Source: Pseudomonadota bacterium (GTDB lineage: Bacteria > Pseudomonadota > Alphaproteobacteria > Caulobacterales > Caulobacteraceae). Taken from it: 6,293 nucleotides of DNA. Shown here in pieces: positions 1-5,365 of the stretch; positions within the stretch are counted from its first letter, which is position 1; each line of letters opens with the position of its first letter. The notes beneath the pieces are model-generated. The model worked only from the letters and a program-made list of their open reading frames with translations, did not search any database and was not told where the DNA came from. Position numbers and translations under genes: made by a program. The stretch lies in the NCBI GenBank assembly GCA_023445955.1, contig JAEXJH010000433.1:1-6293 (forward strand), given 5' to 3'.

Positions 1-20
1 CCCCAGGAGGGGAGGAGAGA
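1..20 (-). repeat. Truncated copy of a C/G-run hairpin repeat
   Basis: The first 20 bases can pair as CCCC, loop AGGA, GGGG, followed by AGGAGAGA. Read on the minus strand this gives TCTCCTCCCC and then a G run, which is the same left arm as the hairpin at 6266-6288. The element lies 13 bases past the stop of the minus-strand DJ-1/PfpI gene, and the window edge cuts off its far arm. It may act as a 3' hairpin or terminator and is probably one copy of a dispersed repeat. The resemblance is seen directly; the role is inferred. Confidence 0.4.
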
Positions 21-33
21 ATTACCGGTCGGC

Positions 34-714
34 TCACAAGGCTTCAGCCGCCCGTTCCGCCGCCGCCCGCCGCTCCTCCATTCCCTTGCCGTAGAGCGCA
101 CTGATCCGCGCCAGCACCCCCTCCGGGGCCGTCTCCGGCCGTCCCGCGTCGAACGGCGGCGCCGGCGCATACTCCACCGCCAGCTGGATCCCCTGCGCCA
201 TCTCCTCGCCGGCCAGCTCGGCCACCACCGTCAGCGCGAAGTCGATCCCCGCCGTCACCCCGCCACCGGTGATGTAGCGCCCGTCCCGCGCCACCCGCGA
301 CGGATCGGGGATCGCCCCGAACAGCGCCAGTTGGTCCCGCCACGCCCAGTGACACGCCGCCCGCCGGCCCTTCAGCAGTCCCGCCGCGCCCAGCACCAGC
401 GAGCCGGTGCAGACCGACGTGACGTACTTCGCCCCGTCCGCCAGCCGCCGGATCTCGGCGATGAAGTCCATGTCGCCCATCGCCTGCGTCGTCCCGAACC
501 CGCCCGGGACCAGCAGCACGTCGCAGGCTTCGATGTCCGACAGCTTGGGCAGGTGGGCGAACACCAGGCCGTCAGCCTCGATCTCGCCGCCGGCCAGGCT
601 GGCCACCGTGACCTTGGCGCCAGGCACGCGGCACAGGATCTGGTGCGGGCCGGTGAAGTCCAGGTGAGTCACGCCCGGGAACAGGGCGATCACGATTTGT
701 AGCGAGGGGTTCAT
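34..714 (-). CDS. DJ-1/PfpI family protein, isonitrile hydratase-like
   Basis: This encodes a cytoplasmic class-I glutamine amidotransferase-like (DJ-1/PfpI) protein of 226 residues, close to the length of Pseudomonas putida isonitrile hydratase, which hydrates isonitriles to N-substituted formamides. Visible landmarks are the N-terminal strand ending in LDFTGP (Asp19), the VPGG turn, the nucleophile elbow SVCTGS (Cys102, Thr103), CHWAW after it, and GGGVTAGID. Asp, Cys and Thr sit where the hydratase has Asp17, Cys101 and Thr102. I chose the ATG at 714 because a GGAG lies 9 bases upstream. A GTG at 732 would add six residues (MTETTS) but has no visible ribosome binding site. The gene is divergent from a GlxA-type regulator, which probably controls it. 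The family is secure; the substrate is not, since related proteins include ThiJ-like enzymes and glyoxalase-type enzymes. Confidence 0.9.
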   Translation of the reverse strand: MNPSLQIVIALFPGVTHLDFTGPHQILCRVPGAKVTVASLAGGEIEADGLVFAHLPKLSDIEACDVLLVPGGFGTTQAMGDMDFIAEIRRLADGAKYVTSVCTGSLVLGAAGLLKGRRAACHWAWRDQLALFGAIPDPSRVARDGRYITGGGVTAGIDFALTVVAELAGEEMAQGIQLAVEYAPAPPFDAGRPETAPEGVLARISALYGKGMEERRAAAERAAEAL

Positions 715-734
715 CGAGGTGGTCTCCGTCACGA

Positions 735-763
735 TTGCGGAGAGAACATCGTTCAGCTAGCGT
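735..763 (+). promoter_or_regulatory. Candidate housekeeping promoter for the GlxA-type regulator
   Basis: TTGCGGA (735-741), a 14-base spacer and GCTAGCGT (756-763) resemble the Caulobacter housekeeping pattern TTGACGS-N10-14-GCTANAWC, with the GCTA part intact. The predicted start would fall at about 768-772, inside the dyad at 765-778, leaving a leader of roughly 30 bases before the ATG at 800. This is a pattern match only; the -35 is imperfect. Confidence 0.33.
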
Positions 764-764
764 C

Positions 765-778
765 TGTCAGAAATGACA
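765..778. promoter_or_regulatory. 14-bp dyad, possible operator between divergent genes
   Basis: TGTCA, four bases (GAAA), TGACA forms a perfect 5-bp inverted repeat. It sits between the divergent hydratase-like gene and the regulator gene, just downstream of the promoter candidate at 735-763. This placement suits an operator that represses the regulator or controls both genes. AraC-family proteins more often bind direct repeats, so another regulator could use this site, and a 5-bp dyad can arise by chance. Confidence 0.35.
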
Positions 779-799
779 TAGTTCCCACGGAAACAGCCA

Positions 800-1741
800 A
801 TGCCCCGCGCGATCGGCTTCCTCGTCTATCCGGGCTTCCAGCTGCTGGACGCCACCGGCCCTATCGCGGCCTTCGAGATCGCCGGGCGGTTCTCGCCCGG
901 GGCCTATGCGCTGCACTTCCTGTCCCTGCGCGGCGAGCCGACGCCCAGCTCGTCGGGCGTGACCATCCAGACCACCGCGCTCTCCGACGCCCCCCGGCTG
1001 GACACCCTGCTGATCTCCGGCGGCGACGGGGTGAAGGTGCCGGCCACCTGCGCCGAGACCCTAGCCTTCGTCCGCGCCGCCGCCCGCGACTGCCGGCGCG
1101 TGGCCTCGGTGTGTTCGGGGACCTACGTCCTGGCCGCCGCGGGTCTGCTGGAAGGCAAGCGCGCCACCACCCACTGGAGCCGGACCCAGGACTTCCAGCG
1201 TCGCTTTCCGGGCGTGAAGCTCGAGCCCGACCGCATCTGGATCCAGGACGGCGCGGTGTGGAGCTCGGCCGGCATCACCGCCGGCATCGACCTGTCGCTG
1301 GCCCTGATCGGCGCCGACGAGGGCGAGGCCATCGCCCGGCGCACCGCCCAGCAGTTGGTCGTCTACCACCACCGCCCCGGCGGCCAGTCGCAGTTCTCGG
1401 CCCTGATCGACCTGCGCCCCGGACGGTTCGACGCCCTGCTGTCCTGGGCGCGTCAGAATTTGGCGGAATCCTTGAGCGTCGAGCAGCTCGCCGACCGCGC
1501 CGCCATGAGTCCGCGCAACTTCGCCCGCCTGTTCGCCCAGGAGACCGGCGTCACCCCCGCCAAGGCCGTCGAGCGCCTGCGGGTCGAGGCGGCGCGCGCC
1601 CTGCTGGACAGCCAGCCGCTGCAGGTCGAGGACGTGGCGCTGGAAACGGGCTTTGGCGACTCCGAGCGCATGCGCCGGGCCTTCATCCGCGCCTTCGGCC
1701 AGCCGCCCCAGGCGCTGCGTCGCTCGGCGAAGGTTGTGTGA
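800..1741 (+). CDS. GlxA-type transcriptional regulator: DJ-1/PfpI domain plus AraC HTH
   Basis: A 313-residue regulator in two parts. Residues 4-190 form a DJ-1/PfpI domain with LLDATGP (Asp17), the ISGG turn, the elbow SVCSGT (Cys105), THW and SAGITAGID. Residues 210-310 form an AraC/XylS DNA-binding domain: the first helix-turn-helix spans about 224-245 (SVEQLADRAAMSPRNFARLF) and the second about 275-300 (VEDVALETGFGDSERMRRAF), ending with the usual FGQPPQALR. Members of this group control catabolic operons, with the first domain thought to bind the inducer. Unusually for a sensor, the Asp and Cys of the enzymatic sites are kept, so it may recognise the substrate of the divergent enzyme. 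The start is supported by GGAAA six bases upstream of the ATG. The hydratase-like gene is the most likely target. Confidence 0.93.
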   Translation: MPRAIGFLVYPGFQLLDATGPIAAFEIAGRFSPGAYALHFLSLRGEPTPSSSGVTIQTTALSDAPRLDTLLISGGDGVKVPATCAETLAFVRAAARDCRRVASVCSGTYVLAAAGLLEGKRATTHWSRTQDFQRRFPGVKLEPDRIWIQDGAVWSSAGITAGIDLSLALIGADEGEAIARRTAQQLVVYHHRPGGQSQFSALIDLRPGRFDALLSWARQNLAESLSVEQLADRAAMSPRNFARLFAQETGVTPAKAVERLRVEAARALLDSQPLQVEDVALETGFGDSERMRRAFIRAFGQPPQALRRSAKVV

Positions 1742-1762
1742 ACGCTACGAGGCGGACACAGG

Positions 1763-1778
1763 CGCGCAACAATGCGCG
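1763..1778 (+). terminator. GC hairpin after the regulator gene
   Basis: A perfect 6-bp stem (CGCGCA / TGCGCG) with an ACAA loop begins 21 bases after the regulator stop. No T-run follows, so it is a poor intrinsic terminator. It may be an RNA structure or protein site ahead of the first secreted-peptide gene. Part of it, GCAACA, recurs at a similar distance before the duplicate gene (2050-2055). Confidence 0.25.
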
Positions 1779-1832
1779 CGGACGGTGGTCCTCGTCGGGG
1801 GACATCACTGTTCTAAGAACCTGGAGCACCAC

Positions 1833-2012
1833 ATGACCTTCGCGAAGATGCTGGGCGTCACCACCCTGGCCGTCGCCAGCCTGGCCCTGGCTATCCCCAC
1901 CGCCGTCACCGCCGCCCCGCACCACAATCGCCCGCACAAGGTGAAGGTCTGCAAGTGGGAGCGTCACCACGGCCACAAGACCCGCGTCTGCCACTACGTC
2001 TGGCGCCGCTAG
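1833..2012 (+). CDS. Small secreted His/Arg-rich C-X12-C protein, copy 1
   Basis: A 59-residue protein of unknown function. The ATG at 1833 is preceded by GGAG with a 6-base spacer, and translation from there opens with a clear signal peptide: a hydrophobic core at residues 8-22 and a likely cut after VTA (residue 27). The mature part is only about 32 residues, very basic, with RPHKVKVC, a stretch of His, Arg and Trp, and ending RVCHYVWRR. Cys40 and Cys53 are separated by 12 residues and could form a disulphide or, with the clustered His, bind a metal. The next gene is a tandem duplicate with the same ribosome-binding context and C-terminal motif. I know of no function for this family; metal or envelope binding is speculation. 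Confidence 0.8.
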   Translation: MTFAKMLGVTTLAVASLALAIPTAVTAAPHHNRPHKVKVCKWERHHGHKTRVCHYVWRR

Positions 2013-2111
2013 GCCAGACCAGCGCGGCCGTACATTCGGACATCGCCTCGCAACATCGTGGCCTTATCGTGCGTTGCAGGATCGAGGGACTATTCGATCT
2101 TGGAGCACAGC

Positions 2112-2363
2112 ATGCCCGTTGCGAAACTGCTGGGCGTTACCGCCCTGGCGGCCGCCACCCTGGCCTTGACCATCCCGGCCACGGCCGGCGCCTTCGACCG
2201 CTACGATCGTCATGACCGCTATGAGCGTCATTACGATCGCGGCCGTTACGAGCGCGCCCGCTACGACCGGGGTCGTCACTATCGTCCGCACAAGGTGCGC
2301 GTCTGCCACCGCGAGTGGCGTCACCATCACCGAGTGAACGTCTGCCGCTACGTGTGGCGCTAA
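2112..2363 (+). CDS. Small secreted Tyr/Arg/His-rich C-X12-C protein, copy 2
   Basis: An 83-residue paralogue of the preceding gene. The ATG at 2112 has GGAG with the same 6-base spacer, followed by a matching signal peptide (AKLLGVT near the start, hydrophobic core at 8-22, cut after AGA at residue 27). Residues 28-58 are a low-complexity block built from Asp-Arg-Tyr-like units that copy 1 lacks. The C-terminus repeats the shared motif: RPHKVRVC, a Trp/His/Arg stretch, then VCRYVWR, with Cys65 and Cys78 again 12 residues apart. The protein is predicted to be periplasmic or secreted and strongly basic. The gene ends 10 bases before a strong hairpin terminator. Function unknown; the family pair is clear from direct comparison. 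Confidence 0.82.
   Translation: MPVAKLLGVTALAAATLALTIPATAGAFDRYDRHDRYERHYDRGRYERARYDRGRHYRPHKVRVCHREWRHHHRVNVCRYVWR
2193..2285 (+). repeat. Degenerate Tyr-Asp-Arg coding repeat
   Basis: Residues 28-58 of the second secreted protein are made of short units such as DRYDRHDRYERHYDRGRYER, encoded by imperfect repeats of a C-G-C-T-A-C-G-A type unit. The block lies between the signal peptide and the conserved C-X12-C tail and is absent from the neighbouring paralogue, so it probably grew by short-repeat expansion. It is likely disordered and positively charged. Confidence 0.6.
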
Positions 2364-2373
2364 GTTCGCGTAA

Positions 2374-2398
2374 GCCGCCCGCCTTCTCGGCGGGCGGC
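2374..2398. terminator. Strong bidirectional intrinsic terminator
   Basis: A perfect 10-bp GC stem (left arm GCCGCCCGCC) with a TTCTC loop sits 10 bases after the stop of the second secreted-peptide gene and 11 bases beyond the stop of the minus-strand acidic protein gene. It serves the end of both convergent genes. The downstream T content is modest on the plus strand (CTCGCTCTTG), as is common in GC-rich genomes. Confidence 0.75.
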
Positions 2399-2409
2399 CT
2401 CGCTCTTGC

Positions 2410-2589
2410 CTAGTCGGGCGCGCCTTGCGCCTTTTCCAGAGCGTCTTCGACACGATGGGCCGCGGCCGTGCCGCCAGCGTCGTCGGCGGCGATGTCGCCC
2501 TGGTCTTTCAGGTCGGTATTGGCCTTGGTGATGGCCTCTTCGGCCTTCTCTTCGGACATCTTGTCGGGGTTCGAGCTGACGGTGGGCAT
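2410..2589 (-). CDS. Small acidic hypothetical protein, 59 residues
   Basis: The reading frame runs from the ATG at 2589 to a TAG at 2410 and gives 59 residues beginning MPTVSSNPDKMSEEKAEEAI and ending EKAQGAPD. It is rich in Glu, Asp, Ala and Lys, contains no Cys, Trp, Tyr or Phe, and looks soluble and partly helical or disordered. Support for a real gene is an AGGAG six bases before the ATG, codon usage with G/C at most third positions, a shared terminator just past the stop, and a promoter-like GGAAC-N16-GGTT upstream. No family is recognised. Small acidic proteins of this kind in alphaproteobacteria are often stress-induced, but that is inference. Confidence 0.75.
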   Translation of the reverse strand: MPTVSSNPDKMSEEKAEEAITKANTDLKDQGDIAADDAGGTAAAHRVEDALEKAQGAPD

Positions 2590-2618
2590 GGAGCGCTCCT
2601 GCGGGGGTGTCCGGAGTC

Positions 2619-2643
2619 AACCCGAGGCGCGCGCGCCTGTTCC
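2619..2643 (-). promoter_or_regulatory. Candidate EcfG/SigT-type stress promoter
   Basis: On the minus strand GGAAC (2643-2639), a 16-base spacer and GGTT (2622-2619) differ by one base from the alphaproteobacterial general-stress consensus GGAAC-N16/17-CGTT. The predicted start would be near 2612, giving a short leader with AGGAG at 2600-2596 before the ATG at 2589. The spacer contains a perfect 14-bp palindrome (2625-2638, AGGCGCG then its complement). The match is by eye and the -10 is imperfect. Confidence 0.35.
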
Positions 2644-2648
2644 GACGG

Positions 2649-3269
2649 TCAAGCCGCCGCCGCATCCCTGGCCGGCAGGAACGGCGCGATTACCGCCGTC
2701 GCCCGCTCGACCCAGGCCTCCTTCTCGCCCACCGGCGCGACATAGCGCACGACGTCTTCGGCGTCCGCGAGGCCTGCGGCGCGGGCGATCATCCAGGCGG
2801 CCAGATACTGCGAAGACAGGCAGCCGCCCGCCGTGGCGACATTGCCGTGGGCCACGAACGGCGCGTCGATCACCTGGACCCCGGCCTCGATCACCCAGGG
2901 CTTGGTCGTCAGGTCGGTGCAGGCCGGCAGATCGCCGACAAGGCCCAGCTTGGCCAGCACCAGCGTACCCGAGCATTGGGCGCCAATGAGCTGCCGCGAC
3001 GGGTCCAGCTGGATTTGCGCGAGCAGCCCGGCGTCGGCCGCCACCTCGCGCGTCCGGATCCCGCTGCCGATCAGCACCGCGTCGGCCTCGGCGGCGAACG
3101 CCAGCGGCTTCTGGCGATGGACCACCACGCCGTTCATCGAGGTCACCGTCTCGGTCGGCGCAGTGATATGCGCCATCCAGCCCTTGGCCCGCATGCGGTT
3201 CAGCATCGCCGCGGCGATGAACGAGTCCAGCTCGTTGAAGCCGTCGAAGGTCAGCACCGCGATCTGCAT
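2649..3269 (-). CDS. DJ-1/PfpI family protein, short form
   Basis: A 206-residue stand-alone DJ-1/PfpI domain protein, probably cytoplasmic. It begins MQIAVLTFDGFNELD (Asp15), carries the nucleophile elbow GAQCSGT with Cys99, and has TAGGCLSSQYLAAW (Cys150) where relatives have a GGVTAGID-like helix start. The usual VPGG turn is IGSG here. The elbow is followed by LVLAKLGL, as in the other two family members in this window, but the His-Trp pair after it is missing: the sequence reads CTDLTTKPW. That suggests a different substrate or a non-hydratase role. The ATG at 3269 has GGAG with a 6-base spacer. The gene is divergent from the DUF3147 gene, 50 bases away, and is followed by the acidic small protein gene on the same strand, which appears to have its own promoter. 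Family assignment is firm; activity is unknown. Confidence 0.88.
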   Translation of the reverse strand: MQIAVLTFDGFNELDSFIAAAMLNRMRAKGWMAHITAPTETVTSMNGVVVHRQKPLAFAAEADAVLIGSGIRTREVAADAGLLAQIQLDPSRQLIGAQCSGTLVLAKLGLVGDLPACTDLTTKPWVIEAGVQVIDAPFVAHGNVATAGGCLSSQYLAAWMIARAAGLADAEDVVRYVAPVGEKEAWVERATAVIAPFLPARDAAAA

Positions 3270-3319
3270 GGGGGTCTCCGCCGCTTGGCCAGGACCTTGG
3301 ATCGGTTCAGGCTGGCGAC

Positions 3320-3670
3320 ATGCTGTACCTCGTCATCAAGGCCGCCGTCTCGGGCGTCATCGTCGCCGCCGTGTCGGAAATCGCCAAACGCTATCCGGGG
3401 CTGGGCGGCCTCGTCGCGTCGCTGCCGCTGGTCTCGGTGTTGGGCATGATCTGGCTGTGGCGCGACACCCACGACCCGGCGCGGATGGCCGCCCACGCCA
3501 GCGGGACCTTCTGGTTCGTGCTGCCGTCGCTGCCGATGTTCCTGCTGATCCCCGCGATGCTGAAGCGGGGCGCGCCGTTCTGGGCGGCGCTGGCGGCCGG
3601 CTGCGGGCTGACCATGGCGCTTTACGCGGCGATGGTGTGGGCGGGGCCGAAGCTGGGCCTGAAGCTCTAG
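3320..3670 (+). CDS. DUF3147 family small membrane protein
   Basis: A 116-residue inner-membrane protein with four predicted membrane helices, at about residues 4-22, 28-47, 62-81 and 87-108. The N-terminal half, with VSEIAKRYPGLGGLVASLPL followed by a WLWRDT segment, is the typical core of DUF3147 proteins, whose function is unknown. The ATG at 3320 gives a full-length product for this family, although the ribosome binding site is weak (AGG about 9 bases upstream). It is divergent from the short DJ-1/PfpI gene across a 50-base gap that must hold both promoters, and lies 60 bases ahead of the next plus-strand gene, so it could be co-transcribed with it. No terminator is visible after it. Confidence 0.85.
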   Translation: MLYLVIKAAVSGVIVAAVSEIAKRYPGLGGLVASLPLVSVLGMIWLWRDTHDPARMAAHASGTFWFVLPSLPMFLLIPAMLKRGAPFWAALAAGCGLTMALYAAMVWAGPKLGLKL

Positions 3671-3730
3671 ATCAACCTCTGGACGATCAAGGTCCGCCTC
3701 GATAGCGTCGCCGCATCGGGGGAGCTTCAC

Positions 3731-4450
3731 GTGCGAGGACTACGGACCATCCTGCTGGCCTTGGGCTTGCTGGCCCTGGGCGGCGTCGCCCACGCCGGGA
3801 CGTGCGAGCAGCGCTCGCCGACGGTGTTCGCGCTGAACGGCTCGACCGACCAGGCCCTGGCCGACTGCGTGGCCGCCAAGTTGAAACCGACGACGACCGA
3901 ACTGGTGGTCGATAGCGAAGGCGGCAATGTCGACCGGGCCATGGACATCGCCGAGCGGCTATCGGCGCTGAATGACCTGACGATCCGCATCGACGGCCAG
4001 TGCAGTTCGTCCTGCGGGAACTACTTTCTGCCGATGGGGCGCAAGCTGCTGGTCGGCAAGCTGGCGATCATCAACCTGCATGGCGGCGTCGACGCCGGCG
4101 TGATCCTCAAGGCCGCGCCGCAGGATCGCGCGCGGCTGCAGGCCACCGCCGCCCGACAGGTCGCCTTCGCCCGCAAGCACGGCATTCCGCCCGGCTGGCT
4201 GTTCTACCACACCGCCGTGGCCCCGACCCGGGTCGACGCCCTGGACGGCGCCTTCCGCTGGAAGCTGAGCCCCGACGACAAGTACTATCTGGCCGAGACG
4301 CCCATGCTGCGCTCGTGCCTGCCGGGTCTGGATGTCAGCGCCTATGACGCCTGGCTGAAGACCCAGATGACGGCCGAACGCCTTGCGCGCCTGAAGAAGA
4401 GCGGCGTCGTTCCGACGGGCACGATCGTCTGCAACGGGCAGGGCTGGTAG
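3731..4450 (+). CDS. Periplasmic ClpP/crotonase-fold protein, COG3904-like
   Basis: A 239-residue exported protein. Residues 1-22 form a signal peptide (basic MRGLR, a Leu-rich core, cut after AHA). The mature part resembles ClpP-fold proteins: VVDSEGGNVDRAMDIAERL matches the ClpP strand and glycine turn, GQCSSSCGNYFLPMG matches the nucleophile region (Ser94), and INLHGG supplies His117 where ClpP has its catalytic His. Six Cys are present (25, 46, 91, 95, 196, 234), consistent with disulphides in the periplasm. I would place it with the COG3904-type predicted periplasmic proteins; whether it is a protease is unproven. The start is GTG at 3731, backed by GGAG with a 6-base spacer. Its stop is 3 bases from the stop of the convergent amidohydrolase. 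Confidence 0.8.
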   Translation: MRGLRTILLALGLLALGGVAHAGTCEQRSPTVFALNGSTDQALADCVAAKLKPTTTELVVDSEGGNVDRAMDIAERLSALNDLTIRIDGQCSSSCGNYFLPMGRKLLVGKLAIINLHGGVDAGVILKAAPQDRARLQATAARQVAFARKHGIPPGWLFYHTAVAPTRVDALDGAFRWKLSPDDKYYLAETPMLRSCLPGLDVSAYDAWLKTQMTAERLARLKKSGVVPTGTIVCNGQGW

Positions 4451-4463
4451 GCGCTACAGCGCC
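4450..4463. terminator. Compact hairpin spanning two convergent stop codons
   Basis: GGCGCT, AC, AGCGCC is a perfect 6-bp inverted repeat (5 bp with a TACA loop). It begins at the last base of the plus-strand stop and covers the minus-strand TAG at 4456-4454. No T-run follows on either side, so termination here would be weak or Rho-aided. It may be chance. Confidence 0.22.
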
Positions 4464-5365
4464 GTCCGGTCCTTTGACCTCGGATCGTCGACCAGCTCGC
4501 CCGAGTGCAGCACCCCGTCGATCGCGCGGTCGCGCCAGGCGACGGTGCTGTCATAGATGTCGGCGTCCGGGTCCATCACCTCGACGATCCAGCTCTCCTC
4601 CTCGGGCGGACAGGCCCAAGGGATCACCCCGTCCGGCCGGACCATGAACGAAGGCCAGCAGCTCTTCGGGGCCGAGGAATTGGGGCAGCTGATCCACATG
4701 TTGTTGTTCGAGGCCGACGCGATCATGCCAGCTGGCATGGTGATGGCCGGCAAGGTGGCCCCGCTGGTCAGCACGTGACGGCCGACGCCGGCCTCCATCG
4801 CCGCGAACCGCTCAGCCGACAGCCCACCCGCGTGGAAGCCGTGGAACATCATCCGCACGCCGCGCCGGTGGTAGGCGCGGTAGAGTTCCGGATAGCGGTA
4901 GTCGTGGCAGATCAGCACGCCGCAGCGCACGCCCGCGATCTCGAACACCGCCAAGTGGTCGCCGGGCGTGTAGTGGGCCAGGTCCCCGGTCAGCCCCGCC
5001 GCGTCGCCGGCGCAGAAGCGCTTGTCGTAGCGATCGACCAGGACCCCGGTCGCGTCGATGACATGAGCGCAGTTGTGCGGCTTGCGGCCTTGGCCCAGCC
5101 GATGGGCCGAGCCGACGATGGCCCAGAGTTCCAGCTCGCCGGCCAGGGCCATCACCCGCCGCGTCGCCGCCTCCAGGCGCGGCCAGTCGAACCCCTCGAA
5201 GCTTTCGAAATCCACGCCTGCATAGCCCGACAGCGCCGCTTCCGGGAAATGCACGACGTCCGCCCCCGCGCTCCAGGCCTGGCGCATCAGGCTTTCGATC
5301 GCCGCCAGGTTGGCGTCGATGTCGGCGCGGACGGCGAACTGGGCGGTGACGAAGGTCAGGCTCAT
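4454..5365 (-). CDS. Carbon-nitrogen hydrolase (nitrilase superfamily amidohydrolase)
   Basis: A 303-residue cytoplasmic hydrolase of C-N bonds in amides or carbamoyl groups. The superfamily triad is visible: Glu42 in FPEAALSGY, Lys115 in YDKRFC, and Cys153 in LICHDYRYPELYR, with the acidic helper Glu160 after it. A later segment, SNNNMWISCPNSSAPKSCWPSF followed in part by VRPDGVI, is typical of amidase-like branches. The reading frame stays open upstream beyond 5365, but the family N-terminus MSLTFVTAQF begins at the ATG at 5365. That ATG overlaps the TGA of the DUF1003 gene as ATGA, so translation is probably coupled. The substrate is not predictable; beta-ureidopropionase-like, omega-amidase-like or other amidases are all possible. 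The family is certain. Confidence 0.94.
   Translation of the reverse strand: MSLTFVTAQFAVRADIDANLAAIESLMRQAWSAGADVVHFPEAALSGYAGVDFESFEGFDWPRLEAATRRVMALAGELELWAIVGSAHRLGQGRKPHNCAHVIDATGVLVDRYDKRFCAGDAAGLTGDLAHYTPGDHLAVFEIAGVRCGVLICHDYRYPELYRAYHRRGVRMMFHGFHAGGLSAERFAAMEAGVGRHVLTSGATLPAITMPAGMIASASNNNMWISCPNSSAPKSCWPSFMVRPDGVIPWACPPEEESWIVEVMDPDADIYDSTVAWRDRAIDGVLHSGELVDDPRSKDRTAL

Noticed and set aside
1653..1832. Upstream extension of the first secreted-peptide gene
   Set aside because: It overlaps the regulator's end, lacks a ribosome binding site, and would bury the signal peptide.
1111..1836. Plus-strand open frame overlapping the regulator and its downstream gap
   Set aside because: It lies in another frame of the regulator gene and has the same Arg/Pro/Gly-rich shadow composition.
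2607..3705. Two long plus-strand open frames over the short DJ-1/PfpI and DUF3147 genes
   Set aside because: Both are Arg/Pro/Ala-rich shadows that run through recognised genes and carry no domain.
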